From positions 4,454,738 through 4,518,737 of the forward strand of contig NW_024725489.1 in assembly GCF_018991925.1 (NCBI RefSeq): DNA of 64,000 nucleotides, given 5' to 3'. The position numbers were made by a program, and so were the translations under genes. The notes below the pieces were generated by a model. That model ran no database searches. It saw only the letters and a program-made list of their open reading frames with translations, and was not told where the DNA came from. Of the stretch, positions 45,130 through 58,160 are shown in pieces. How positions within the stretch are numbered: position 1 is the first letter of the stretch; every line of letters starts with the position of its first letter. The stretch is from Homarus americanus. Its lineage: Eukaryota > Arthropoda > Malacostraca > Decapoda > Nephropidae.

Positions 45130-45654
45130 CCTATGCCTCCCTACCTGGTTTCTCCTCCCTAAATGCCACACAACGTAAACACCTAGAAAGTGCAAAAGAG
45201 GGCATGCAAGATTATTCTCTCCCTTCCTACTCCACATAATCGAAGCGCTCAACACACTGACCCTTTCGACTCTCACTTGACCATCACCACGACCTCATCT
45301 GGAAATTTGGTAAGAAGCTTTACACCATCCTCGACACCATTACCGCATCCAGCACATACGTGCACGAACTGATCGCTATAAGAACAGCCCAGTCCCAACC
45401 ATTGTAAAATATCAATAACCTGTAATAAACCAGTGTATTCACTGCCAAAACACTACTCCTTGCACTGTCACTATGTTGAAATGAACTGTTGGAGCTTTTC
45501 CCCATCTAGTTATTATATCTCTTAGTCACTTATATGTTTTGTATATTATTTGTAATTGAAACCCATTCCCAAATATAATCATATTTTCAGCCTCTGGCTG
45601 CCAAGCTCTTTCAATAAACCGTTAATTATTCTATTATTATTATTATTATTATTA

Positions 45655-45656
<2 letters not shown>
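45128..45656 (+). mobile_element. LINE copy F (family of copy E), decayed 3' end
   Basis: In plus-strand order and mixed frames: LPTWFLLPKCHTT, VQKRACKII-like sequence (QKRACKIILS at 45193-45222), an EALNTLTLSTL stretch, then HIRARTDRYKNSPVPTIVKY at about 45345-45410. The last block matches copy E's RARTDRYKNSTIPS almost exactly. The 3' UTR holds TATTTTCAGCCTCTGGCTGC (45586-45605), CAATAAACCGTTAATTATT and an (ATT)n. (AC)n tracts lie on both sides in the same orientation. Confidence 0.85.

Positions 45657-45711
<55 letters not shown>
45657..45711. repeat. (AC)n microsatellite, 3' side of LINE copy F
   Basis: About 27 AC units directly after the (ATT)n of the LINE 3' end. Confidence 0.95.
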
Positions 45712-46807
45712 ACTACTACCCATCTGATTCATGACTCACTTCACCTATGACTCGTGAATCACTGTAACTAATGAAGTTATAAATTCTTTAAGTGAGTCAT
45801 AAGTCTATAGTTTCACTTGAGGTATGATTCATGACTTAATTTAACCTGACCCATGAATCATTTGACTCATGAATGACACGACTTATGATTCATGTCACAG
45901 TTACTTAAAAAATTTCTGGAAAGCGAAATATATAGACAAAATTAGACCAAACGAACGTTGATTATATTCTAAATTGAAAATAGATAATAATAATAATAAT
46001 ATAATAAATATACTATTGTAATAATAATAATAATAATAATAATTCTGTTCCCCTTATATAATGTTACTGACCAAACTCCTCTCTCAGGGGTACCAACATC
46101 CTGCGGAGTCTCAATATAATCCGTCCTCTCACCACCCACCACTCAAGGGTTTATCGCCGCCACACGAGGGACAGATAGACCAGGACAGGATGTGACCGCC
46201 AGCACGATACCACAACTGCCACCTGGATAATATAACTAAAGAGATAAACGGAGACTAAATGTGAAAAAATATCCAAGATGGAGGGTGGATGAGAACGCCA
46301 CCCCTCCCCCCTCAAAAAAATAGTGCCTCTTCAGCTGATCCCAAGGGAAGGCTGAGGACTTGAGCTACCTGAACGTGAGCATACAAGGGAAAGAAGGCAA
46401 GGTTAAAGTCAGCCCGTGGAAGGTCTTCGTATGGTGGTGAGTCAGTCCTGGGCCGAAGGTGTTGGGTAATAGGTTCTTGAAGGTGTCCTACCACGACCTA
46501 GAGACAAGAGTACCTCACGACAGCCACTCAAGCTATTTTACTGGCGCCCCTCATAACAGTTATAGTAGATACTTCACCATAGCAGGTACTTGTCACTCAC
46601 ACATACCCATAACCAACTCTTTTCACTTGCTCACCACCACAATTACTGAACCACCACTCTTTACCACCACCATGTAAGACCCCGCACGTTTACACAATTG
46701 TCATAGTGACTGCTTAAACGTGGATCAAAGAAACGGACCTGCCCAAGAAGATGAGATTTATCACCAGGCAGCTGGGTCAATCAGGTCAAATGGGCCCTAA
46801 CCCTAAC
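45712..46807. other. Intergenic sequence
   Basis: ATGA(C/T)TCATGA-type words recur at 45727-45890, and (AAT)n lies at 45979-46042. No gene was recognised. Confidence 0.45.
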
Positions 46808-47140
46808 AGTACTTATAAAACATCTGCAATCTTACACTGTACTTATAAACATCTCGGTAACTTACACTGTACTTATAAACATCTCGGTAACTTACACTGT
46901 ACTTATAAAACATCTCGGTAACTTACACTGTACTTATAAAACATCTTGGTAACTTACACTGTAATTTATAAAACATCTCTGTAACTTCCACTGTACTTAT
47001 AAAACATCTCGGTAACTTACACTGTACTTATAAAAGACTTGCAATAAATTTATAAAACATTTCGGTAACTTACACTATACTTATAAACATCTCGGTAACT
47101 TACACTGTACTTATATAAACATCTCGGTAACTTACACTAT
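46808..47140. repeat. 30/31-bp minisatellite, about ten copies
   Basis: The unit is gtacttataaaacatctcgg plus TAACTTACACT. Confidence 0.93.
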
Positions 47141-47969
47141 TAACTACAGAATACAATTAATTATCCATTCCAACTTTATACTAAATATCTAAACAGAATC
47201 TACCAAATAACAAATGCTGATCAGTTTCGGCCTTAAGAGATTTGTTAATACTCAAAGATGAAACAAAAAGTACTAGGTAATCCTGCGGAGTCCTGACGTT
47301 AGACTTACAGTATATAATAAGACTTAAAGACTTACACAAGCTGCTGAGTTATTTGATTCATCCAGGTACATCAAAACACGTGAATACAGTACTGGGAAAC
47401 AGGAACACACTGGCTTGGGGAGGTTGTCTATGTGAGATAAGGACCACAAACACGAGACTTTTAATTATTGTTTTATACTAGCCAGTGGGTAGAACTGAGG
47501 AGATCCTCCCTAACTCCTACCGTGGGCGCTAGACAAAAGTGGGAGGAGAGTTTAGCCCAAGAACTGAGAACCCATCGGTTCCTCTAAGCACTGAAAATGA
47601 ACAAGTGATAGAGTACAGTATGCACCATGCTTACAACTAAAACACTAACCTGTGCATAAGCTGTGTTGAGTTGGGAAGACTTAGAACGAGTTAAGCTTGT
47701 AGTGGAGTAGGCGAGATCTATCACTGTCACTGTTACTCAACAACCCAGCCGAAGGGTCACTGTTCTTTTTTGAACGCGGAACACTACCGTCTCTCACTGT
47801 CGCACTCATACCGTAAAGCTCAATTTGCTGGCCATCTCTTAACTGACGACCCAACACATGATGACCTTCTGTTTTGACTGGGAGGGTGAGAACCTCCTTG
47901 ATTAATGGGTAAACTGATAATGTCTGAACGTTTGAACACCCCTGTGCTTGGCCCCATGGACTTGTGACA
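47141..47969. other. Intergenic sequence
   Basis: Nothing recognised. Confidence 0.4.
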
Positions 47970-47974
47970 TCACT

Positions 47975-48330
47975 GGTTCACGAGCCGGATAAATCGCATT
48001 CGAGGTTGACCAGATGAATAACCGACACCACGGTGACCGGTTGGTTTAGCCGCGCCTCCACGATGACCGGTTGGATAAACTACACTTTTCGTTGGCCGGA
48101 TAAATGAACCACACCTCGAGATTGGCCGACCAGGGAAGTTAGTCCTTCTGGCCATGATTTGGATGAGTTAAACTTTGATGTTTACCACATGGTGGACGCC
48201 GCTTCTTAAGCTGGCCAGATGGGAAACGCCGCTTCTCTGCTGGCTAGATGGATGAGCCACACCTCGGTGCTGGCTGGACGGATACGTAACTCCAAGTTGA
48301 CCAGGAGGAATGAGGCCGGACTGGATTATG
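47975..48330 (-). repeat. Very old 30-bp tandem repeat
   Basis: Units starting (T/C)GGCC(G/A)GATG or TGACCGGTTGGAT recur at about 30-bp steps, with CACACCTCG or CGCGCCTCC in the second half. About eleven heavily diverged copies. Minus-strand peptides show the period as TGHRGG and PSSQHRG. Confidence 0.6.
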
Positions 48331-50620
48331 GGCCAAAGAGTGAGGCTGACCTGAGTGGAATAGCCAAAATCTAGACGGATTGGCCAAATTGATGATGTTA
48401 GAGACTTGTGTGCCTGAATAAATGCAGACTCATCCTCGGGCTTCATCTGGGAGAAGTCGTCAAGTCCAGAGCATAGGTATGGGAAAGGTTTCAGCGCTGT
48501 AGTACCTCGCTGCTGCTCAGTTTTGTGTGTCCTGTCTCCGGAGATCTACTTCTTCCTTTTCTTCAAAGTTCCACCTCAGATCTAACGCGACGATACTCTG
48601 CTAAATGCTGAAAGTGATCTGGGAGTGTCGATAAGGACGCCATTAGAGGGACTGCCATACCTATATGCAGACGAGGGACTGGAAGGTGAACAATAACCAA
48701 GTGCAAGGTGTGTCTTTGTCAGCGAGGAGAAAATCTGATGGCCAAATCTTCGCTTTAGCTTCATCATTGTCGTCAAACTTGCACTGAGAAACAGGAGTGT
48801 TTGGCGGGGCTCGCTGGAAAGTACTTGCATCAATAAATGTCTGAATCAGTTCTGGCCGCTTCTAGGTGCAACTTGGGCAGAAGGGGAGAGACTCTTTGCT
48901 TGTACACCCTGGCACTAAAGTCCAGGGGCTCTAGGGGCGGCATGGGCTTGCTACATTCATCTTTAATCATCCGTGACATTAAGAATTTTGGGCTTGGAGT
49001 ATTTCCTGATCTCGAAAGTTTGAGAAGGAGGAGACTGAGAGAGAACCTGCCACCAAACTGTCTACATCATAGTAGCTCTGTCATCCTTGTGATCTTATAC
49101 TCACCGTCGCCATACAAATTTCAGTAGGTCAGTCGTGGGAGATGGGGGATGGGGGGGGGCACGGTGTCAGGTGTTGGAGTTATGCCCTTTATAACCACCT
49201 TCATCCTTCCTCAGCCCTCCACTGTCTACCACCAGTACCCTCAGGCACACTCCATAAAATTCACTAAACTTTCAAAATATCACTTGCAAACCCAAGAATT
49301 ATCTCCTATATTCATTTCAGTCATCATAAAATTTTATATTTTTTCAGCTCATTTCACTGTATAATATTATTATGTGGGTTAACACTTCATTGATGATAAA
49401 TGTTTCAAAGAGTATAATCAACTCTGGTGGCAGCTGAGCCATACTAGACCAGAGCTGTATCCTCTGTGGCCACCACAATGCAGTAGCTGATAGCTAACCA
49501 ACCTCGTCAAATGTACTCACTTATCTGTTATCAGAGGAGTGCCTGGTGGCACCGAGCAGATGGGTTAGTCAATTATGGTGGTGATAACACACACGAGGGC
49601 CTCCACAACCATCCTCTTATGCCATATAGATTTTTAAGACAGTGTGAGGTGGGATTCGACATGTTCTGTCCCGTGCCACTGCTGATATCATACCCTGGGC
49701 ATGGTCTCGCATAAATATATTACCCAGTACAAGTGAGGGAAGTAGACACAGGAAGGTAGGAGCTGGTCGGTGGCAGTCTGTGGTTGCTAGGAGTCATCTG
49801 CCTCCTCTGGGGTGCCTGATAGCTGAGTGTTGACCTCACGAGGTGGACCATCCAGTGCCAACATTGTCACTGCACCTCTAAGGTCACACCACGCCCGTGC
49901 ACGCTGGCTGGATTACACCTGAGATGGAACGCAACAATGAGAGAGGACCATCCCTTCCTCCGAACACAAAAGGAAAGATAATGAACGTGACACAAGGAGC
50001 TTGACCAGTGTCTAAATCTGGGGGGTCCCTGGCTTTTGACGTATAGCTTACTAACGGGACGTGGTTAGCATGACGTGGAATGTCTAAACTTATCGCGGTT
50101 TAGTTTTGGTAGGCGGTATGGCTTAGCTTGACGGTGTAGTGGCTTGATGCGGCGTGACTAGACTTGATAGAACCTGCTACATTACCGGTATATGGCTAGT
50201 CTTGACGAGGCTGGTCGGAGCTGGAGGAGGTGCAGTTAAGCTTCAAGGAACTGATCTAGATGATGGGACATGGACAGGCATGTCATGACGTGGTTAAATT
50301 TGACGTGGCATACACTGGCACTGTAGGACGTGAGTTGACTTGACGTGTTAGACTTCTTGACACCTAACCATGCTTGACTGGGGCACTGCCAGGAGTATGA
50401 GGCCAGGGTGGTAGACTTCACCTCCTGCATGGGGATAGAGAAACAAAAGATCACACGTGAATCAGAACTGTAAGATGACCCGTGCGTGTGCTCTCTCTTT
50501 TTTTTTTTTTCTCTGTTCCAAGTGCTAAGATGTTAAAGGTACAGCTCAAAATTAAAAGTCGACACTACAAAATGTCTTAACTATTGGAATACAATGACAT
50601 TCGCTTGAGTACTATGCTAT
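48331..50620. other. Intergenic sequence
   Basis: No recognised gene across about 2.3 kb. 50040-50350 has frequent (T)TGACGTG and GGCTTGA words that hint at a decayed short repeat. Frames of 96 residues or fewer have no motif. Confidence 0.4.
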
Positions 50621-50627
50621 TGTACTG

Positions 50628-51815
50628 GGTCAAGTCATCATATCAGAGGGTCAAGTCATCATATTTAGGGTATCAAGTCATCATATTCATAGGTATCAAG
50701 TCATCATATTCAGATGACTGTCATCATATTCAGGAGATCATCATATTCAGAGATCAAGTCATCATATTCAGGAGATCAAGTCATCATATTCAGATCAAGT
50801 CATCATATTCAGAGGATCAAGTCATCATATTTAGGATCATCATATTTAGAGGATCAAGTCATCATTCAGGGGATCAAGTCAATATCAGATCATATTCAGA
50901 GATCGTCATCATATTCAGAGATGTCATCATATTCAGGGATGTGTTCAAGTCATCATATTCAGGTCATCAAGTCATCATATTCAGGTCAAGTCATCATATT
51001 CAGATCAACACTAGAGACATCATATTCAGGTCAAGTCATCATATTCAGGGATCAAGTCATCATATTCAGGTCATCAAGTCATCATATTCAGAGGATCAAG
51101 TCATCATATTCAGAGGATCAAGTCATCATATTCAGGGATCAAGTCATCATATTCAGGATCAAGTCATCATATTCAGGGATCAAGTCATCATATTCAGAGG
51201 ATCAAGTCATCATATATTCAGGGATCAAGTCATCATATTCAGGTCATCAAGTCATCATATTCAGATGATCAAGTCATCATATTCAGAGGATCAAGTCATC
51301 ATATTCAGAGGATCAAGTCATCATATTCAGGCCATCAAGTCATCATATTCAGGTGATCAAGTCATCATATTCAGGTCATCAAGTCATCATATTCAGAGGA
51401 TCGTCATCATATTCAGGGATCAAGTCATCATATTCAGGAGATCAAGTCATCATATTCAGGAGATGTCATCATTCAGGGATCAAGTCATCATATTCAGGTC
51501 ATCAAGTCGTCATATTGTCAGTCATATCAGGGATCGTCACTATTCAGAGGATCTATATATGGAGATCGTCATCATATTCAGAGATCGTCATATTGGGGAT
51601 GTCATCATATTCAGGTGATCAAGTCATCATATTCAGGTGATCAAGTCATCATATTCAGGAGATCAAGTCGTCATATTCAGGAGATCAAGTCATCATATTC
51701 AGGGGATCAAGTCATCATATTCAGGTCAAGTCATCATATTCAGGAGATCAAGTCATCATATTCAGGTCATCAAGTCATCATATTCAGGTCATCAAGTCGT
51801 CATATTCAGAGGATG
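50628..51815 (+). repeat. About 20-22 bp satellite, about 57 copies
   Basis: The unit is gatcaagtcatcatattcag with G, GG, AG, GTCATC and similar junctions of variable length. The frame of 344 residues is periodic (SSYS, HHIQ, VIIFR). Confidence 0.96.
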
Positions 51816-51954
51816 GAAAAAAATATATAGATGTAGTCATTGAATCGAACTTTTATCATGGTGAAATAGTAAATCTCAGTGTTGTGTAAACAGTTTGTTG
51901 GACGGCTTGAAATGTCATCTGGCTTCCTATATGGCTTGTGTTTAGTCCTTAGCC

Positions 51955-52400
51955 TTTGAGGATGGTGGTTTAACCCTTTGAGGATTATGTTTTAAACCTT
52001 TGACGATGATGGTTTACCCCTTGAGTATGATGGTTTATCCCTTTGAGGATTGTGGTTTAAACCTTTGAAGACTGTTTTAACCCTTTGAGGATGATGGTTT
52101 AACCCTTTGAGGACTGTTTAACCTTTTGAGGATGATGGTTTAACCCTTTAAGGACTATGTCTTAAACCTTTGAGCCCTTCGAGGATGATGGTTTACCCCT
52201 TGAGTATGAAGGCTTAACCCTTTGAGGACTATGTCTTAAACCTTTGAGCCCTTCGAGGATGATGGATTAACCCTTTGTGAATGATATTTTAACCCTCTGA
52301 TGATGAAGGTTTAATACTTTGAGGATGTTGTTTTAACCCTTTCGGGATGATGGCTTACCCCTTTGAGGACGGTGATTTAACCCTCCAGGACTCAAAAGGG
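51955..52400 (+). repeat. 22-bp minisatellite (GATGGTTTAACCCTTTGAGG type)
   Basis: About 19 degenerate copies of gatggtttaaccctttgagg with longer composite units (tatgtcttaaacctttgagc). A second field of the same motif lies at 44110-44312. Confidence 0.9.
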
Positions 52401-53541
52401 TTTAAGTTATACATGATTTACACTTAAGTGCCAACAATAAGTTACATCACAAAAGATAGGGATCAATTATGGTAGTTAATATTACACAGAGACTCTATAG
52501 TACTATCGCTTTCCTTATGATTACTTATGGGAAAAAATTTAACTTAGGAATCTTTGGGAATCTGACTCCTTGTGTCCTGTAGTTCAACGCTTATATTATG
52601 ACCCACATGCTGTACGTTTATCAGGCCTAGACCAACACAAACTACTTACCAGCCTATAAGATTACCTGTTTTTATGATCTGACATTGTAATTGGTTAATA
52701 CACAAACGAGAATAACACACGGAACGGCGGAATGAAAGGTTCAGATGTACTGTGAACAAATGACTTAGTTAATTTTTTATTCTCTTGGTAAATCTAATGA
52801 AGTTATTATATCAGGGGTTCAAAGCTGATGTATGTATGTATGTATGTATGTATGTATGTATGTATGTATGTATGTATGTATGACGTTACAGTGTGCCCAA
52901 AGATACAAAAATTCAGGTGTTACTGAGACCCAGAGATCTCCCCAAAACAACTGACTGGTTTTTTTTTAATGTAACCTCAGCAGTTCAAAGTTGGTATGAA
53001 GCTAACTACATTTGTCCACAGATACGCTATAAATCTAAATCTCTCTCTCTCTCTCAATGTATCAATTTTCAAACCTCTGTCAGACAACTCTCATTCCTCC
53101 TCTCCTGGGGTTTGTCTCGAGTGGATTCAGTCTTTTGGGTTGGTGAAACAGCTGCATTATAAAAGTACATATCAGGATCTTCACTACACAAATGTCACTA
53201 ACAAACTGCTAAGTGAAGGAAGTGAGATATCTGGGTTAAGTGGACACCAAGAACTGGTTATTAACGGCTGCTTGCTTCGTAATCTGCCAATCAGTCAGTC
53301 AGAGTCAGTTAGTCCTGCCGTTAGTTAATCAGTGAGTTTAGTGTGCCCAGTGATGGGGTACTAATGAGATCTGCGAGAGCACACAAAAGAGGAGTGTTAA
53401 GAACGTGAACAACAAGGGTTATGGCGATGACGAGTAAGTTCAATTATATTTCCGTTTATGAAAATAAGTAAAGATTCATTATCATTTCAGTTTACAGGAC
53501 AGACAATTCGAACATGGAGGCAACTAAATTTATTGGATATA
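52401..53541. other. Intergenic sequence with (ATGT)n
   Basis: (ATGT)n lies at 52830-52883. A 110-residue frame at 52996-53328 has no recognisable family motif. Confidence 0.4.
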
Positions 53542-53854
<313 letters not shown>

Positions 53855-54087
53855 AGTAAATCACTGTAGGTGCAAGGACGAGAGCATGCTGATACCATAG
53901 CAAGAACACGAGGCAGCCAAAGCGTTGTAAATCACAGAAAGAGAAACAAGGTATATACACAGAGTGAGGGTGACACCTGACCACAGGACCTGGTCCTCCT
54001 ATATACACCTTGTTTTCCTTTAGCCTGTACCTCGAAGATGTGAGTTACACGAAAGTGCTTGGCAACTTCTGTGTTTTCTTTCTTTCT

Positions 54088-54200
<113 letters not shown>

Positions 54201-54299
54201 CATTTTACAACAGATATAACGTCCAGGGAGAGATGAGTCAAGTGTCGTCAAATATATTCACTAAGGCGAGGCGTCCTGTTGTGAAAGACCGAAGACATC

Positions 54300-55445
54300 A
54301 GATGCCAGATGTTTTGATACAATAAAAATGTTATAATTAAGTTCCAAGAAAAAAATATATTTTCCTTTTGTGAATGTCCACACTGCTAGTCCGTGATATA
54401 AATGAGTTTTGGTTGGTGAGGTTCTACAAAATGATATTACAACACAAGGGTCGCGGGCCCTCCTAGACGCCCTAGTAGGCCGACTGAGTGACAACACTGA
54501 TGATGGGATTTTTTACAGAATAAGGAAAGTGAGGACGTACCCCAGAGAATCGACAATGCTCGAAATTTTCGGTCAGGTCATTCTTGTTGAATGTTTTAAT
54601 GGCCTTTTCTGCACAAATTTGAGGAGGTGCCGTGACCTAACACCTCCTACTCAGCACATCACAGATACAACAGTAAGCTAGGTGAGAGAGTGTATGACTG
54701 CTGAGTGGTCATCGGTAAAGGAGGACTTGGCTCTGAGCACGAGTCAAAGTTTCAGTGAAGTAGTTTTGGCTAGGATATAACGGTGTGTAAAGGTAAGACT
54801 TGACGTTAGGGTCATGACTGAGACCTCAAAGCTGTGTGATGACAGGATGAAGGTTTTGTCAAAATTCATAGTGACTCGTACACTATCACGCCTGGTACAG
54901 AACAATCAACAGTACACAGCATTTTGTAATAGAACCAATGAAGGAGACTGACGCTCCCCACTCACCCCTCCATGCGAGGTCTTCCTGTAGAGATGAGGAG
55001 GTGTGTTATTTGGCTTTAAAGATTTATCTAATGCAACTGGCAGAGTCAGAGTGAAGAATGTGTAGAGGGTTGACTCATCTGCATGGGAGTGAACAGAGTT
55101 GTCACTGAAAAGGACAATAACTGTGTAATAAGAGATAGTTGGTGCCAGTACGGGATCCTAAGGAACTCCGTAATTGGTATTAGTAGTCATAAATAAAAGA
55201 CCGTTCAGAACTCTATGGGACTATGGAGAAAAGGCCTTGGGAGGGTGATTTTGCCATTAAGAATCGAACCTAAACTCGTGGTCAAATACTTTGGAAAAAA
55301 CAGGAGGTACAACATGAGCTTCACCATTGCAGTCTATTATTAATACGCGGGTTGAGTATGTGACGACTGGCAGGAGGTCAGTAGTAGTATCCAAACGTCT
55401 GGGAATATCAGTAGTTCTATGGAAGCTACGGCTCACACGTTCCTA
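54300..55445 (-). pseudogene. LINE RT fragment (copy H), heavily eroded
   Basis: The minus strand reads in order: STRVLIIDCNGEAHVV and PPVFSKVFDHEF (motif A region, near 55280-55330), GVP-stop-DPVLAPT (from [11 protein letters not shown], about 55130-55170), HSHADEST where Y/FADD is expected (HADE at 55074-55085), DLAWRGEWGASVSF, MTLTSSLTFTHRYILAKTTS, LVLRAKSSFTDDHS, KAIKTFNKNDLTENF and SLSLFCKK. The order matches jockey-superfamily RT from motif A to the C-terminus, and the tail may reach 54300. Several stops and shifts are present, and the second active-site Asp is Glu. It resembles fragment I (59820-60378) in its final blocks. Confidence 0.75.
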
Positions 55446-55539
55446 ACTCCCACCAGAAAATACTCGGTCGTATATTTGGATCATATATAGAACCTTCTAG
55501 TTTATTTCACTTGATTAAAAAATACCCTACCTGTGGAAT

Positions 55540-55720
55540 ATGTTAGATTGGTTTGGATAAGTTAGGTTAGGTTAAGCTAAAACCTAACCTAACGTAACCT
55601 AACCTAGTCTAAACCCTACCTAACCCAAACCAACCCAACTTAATCTAAACAAACCTAACTTATCCCAACCTAATCTAAACTCACCCAACATAACCAAACG
55701 AAACTAAACTTACTAATGGG
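55540..55720. repeat. TTAGG/CCTAA strand-switch repeat
   Basis: GGATAAGTTAGGTTAGGTTA changes to ACCTAACCTAACGTAACCTA near 55580, so telomere-like units point toward each other. GTTAGATTGG..GATAAGTTAGG (55545-55572) has an inverted partner at 55650-55682. Confidence 0.65.
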
Positions 55721-57052
55721 ATTTAAATATAATTTGACTTTTTTTCCCGTAACTTTTTCCTAGTCAAACTTGTAACTTTTTTTCCTAATCAAACTTGTAA
55801 CTTTTTTCCTGTGACTTTTTTTCCTAGTGAGTTTTTGTTTGGTTTCCTCTGACTTTATTTCCGTTTCACTAGGGAGAACAGAACCTTTCTTGCTCTCGCT
55901 CTCTCTCTCATCTACTGTACGCTCGTCACCCCTCTCAGCCCCGTTTAGCTACAGTATTTAAGGTAACAAATAACACTGGGTCTCATTCTGTTTCCACCCC
56001 TCGCTAGTTATAACACAAGAGTCACTTTTGTCCAAGGAGTCAGAGTAAACACAGGTTGGTAGGTGAAGAGACGTGATTATCGTGTTGAAAGTGCGATAAA
56101 TTTGTCCAAAATAAAAGTTAAAAATTTACTAATATACGATTACCTGTATATTGAAGAGGTTAAAAATGTCTAATGCTTTGTAAGAAATTAGGTTTGAATA
56201 TCGTCACATTTGTTAAATTTATCGTAATAAAACAAAAGAGAGTCAGGAGGAGACAACTATATACTAATACTGAGCTCCAACAACCCTGTTCATGATACAA
56301 AATAGAATACTGTACTAGGTATTACAGTGAGATATACTGTACTGTACATACTATCGATCAATTATGTAATTCAGAGGAAAGAAAAACATTACTATAACAC
56401 GTACGCCCCCCGCCCCGCCCCCCCCAATCAACCTCCCAGGCCAGTCTAAGTTCTAATGCTAAAGATGTTATGTCACTCGGGGAAAAATATTACAGGTGTT
56501 AAATACGTTTGTGCTGGGGGGTCCAGAGTCATCACAAAGATACAGACAGACGTACTCCACTGACCAGATGGAAGAGTTGGTCTGACAGAAAACTTGAAAC
56601 TGTTGTGGAGTTGGGTCTTTGTAACCTCATCACACACACATACATACACACAGACACACACAGATGAATGACGCAGGTAACCTACACCCAGTTATGTACA
56701 GTCTTTCTTGCACTTAGACGAGTTGAATATTAACTGAGGTATGCTGAGGTGACGTGTTGCGGGCCAAGTGTACAAGGAAAAACCGGACACAAGCAGACGC
56801 ATAACAAATACAACCAAGGTGAGTGTAACGTCATGAGGCAGGTGAAGGTGTGTTATGGAATGTGTCTCGTCCAGCCTCTACCGTGGTGATATGATCTCTC
56901 GTCAGCGACCACTTCCTCTCCTAAACTCTAGGGAATCGGTCTTTTTTTTCCTACAATTAAACTAAATAAATTCGCAAGAAAAGGATAACGTTCACAGGAA
57001 GGAACATTCATTTATTTTCCTACAGTTTCACAAGGCAGGTGACACACTGTAC
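55721..57052. other. Intergenic sequence
   Basis: A short TTTTTTCCT(A/G)GT..AACTT repeat lies at 55737-55850. A CCCCGCC-rich patch lies at 56405-56425. No gene was recognised. Confidence 0.45.
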
Positions 57053-57135
57053 CAGGGTTGCCACGGGAAAAATAAAATCCCCGACTCTCACTGGTTGAAT
57101 ATCGACAAAATCCCTGACTATTTTCAATGAGACAA
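57053..57135 (+). mobile_element. Probable hAT-type terminus
   Basis: CAGGGTTGCCACGGGAAAAA followed by AATCCC(C/T)GACT repeated (57087 and 57110) resembles a hAT end with subterminal repeats. The left flank is cactgtac (57045-57052). I did not find a matching second end with the same 8-bp flank. Confidence 0.5.
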
Positions 57136-57785
57136 AATAAGTTTAGTTGATGTTTTCAGTGGATATGAGACAGGAAATGGTCACACACCTACATTCCTGG
57201 ACTCATCAGGAGTTAACCAAATAGAACACTACCAACCATCCCTAACATATAATTCATCAACCAATTTTATCATGAAATATGACCACTCTCCTGGGCGGTA
57301 ACAAAGTAATCGACCAAAACTGAATAAAGCTAAATCCTTCCGGACAGCCTTATGAGTGTAAAGACTCAGTAGTCTCATAAAGCTAATTTTATAACTGCAA
57401 AGAAAAATGCCTTTCATAAGTGAGCAAAGTGCGATACAAAATATGCAAACCAAACTAAATTCACAATTGAACATCGTAACACCGTAGCCTATAGAGAAAA
57501 TTCCCAAACAATAATACATTAATGAAGAAACAAATCTTTAAACGTACTTGGTGCAGCACAGTACAGTACTTTAACTGGCCAGGTAGTAAAGTACGACAGG
57601 CTATGGGAATTCAGTGAGATGTAACACCAAAATATGCATTACAAATTTTACAATTGCATATTACAAAACATCTTTAATTTGTAAGGATCTTTCTTACTTA
57701 TATTTTTTTCTCACTTAAGGAGGTTTTATAATTCTACCTGCCTTAGACCTACTGCAATATTTCAAGATTTCTTTAATAATACTTA
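57136..57785. other. AT-rich sequence between a hAT-like end and a coding remnant
   Basis: The 96-residue minus-strand frame at 57519-57229 shows no motif. Confidence 0.35.
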
Positions 57786-57965
57786 CTTTACATTACCTTT
57801 CTCTTCTAAGTTAAAATGTTCGACATCCCACCACAGTGCTGCTACAGTTTGCTCCGACAAGCGAGTTTCAACAGCAACTTTATTAATGCTAACACCCCGT
57901 TCAACTGCTGCTCCATAACTTAACAATGTTATTATTACTTTCAAGGATGAATAGTTACCCATCTG
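57786..57965 (-). pseudogene. Transposase-like C-terminal remnant
   Basis: The minus strand reads VIITLLSYGAAVERGVSINK, then VAVETRLSEQTVAALWWDVE and HF. LSHGxAxVERGFSxNK is a C-terminal motif of hAT-like transposase-derived proteins. With the terminal repeat at 57053 in the expected position downstream, it could be the 3' part of one element (57053 to about 57965). It is short, and the assignment rests on this motif. Confidence 0.5.
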
Positions 57966-58004
57966 CTGTATTTAGGATCCTATAATCACAAGTAATGATG
58001 GGCA

Positions 58005-58160
58005 AAGTTGAGGGTAGAAGGGCCAGGGGTTAGGCAGAGACTGATGGATGGATGAATGAAATTAAAAACTGGATCCCCTGAGAGATACAAAGCTTTGGAG
58101 GATTGGTAAAAACAGACCAAGAATGTTAGTGTGGTCGCCAACCCCCAGATATGAGGACTG
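58005..58160 (+). pseudogene. LINE polyprotein tail fragment
   Basis: The plus strand reads MMGKVEGRRARG, a stop, then WMNEIKNWI, then in another frame ERYKALEDW, a stop and NVSVVANP. This resembles the C-terminal tail of endonuclease-reverse transcriptases (KVxGRRxRGRxxxxWxDxI...). It is short and broken. Confidence 0.5.

Noticed and set aside
50584..51840. 344-residue frame with VIIFR/SSYSG periods
   Set aside because: It is a translation of the gatcaagtcatcatattcag satellite.
52893..53328. Frames of 89 and 110 residues on the plus strand
   Set aside because: No family motif, and they overlap each other in different frames.
57229..57519. 96-residue minus-strand hydrophobic frame
   Set aside because: Cys/Phe/Leu-rich composition but no conserved pattern; AT-rich sequence readily gives such frames.
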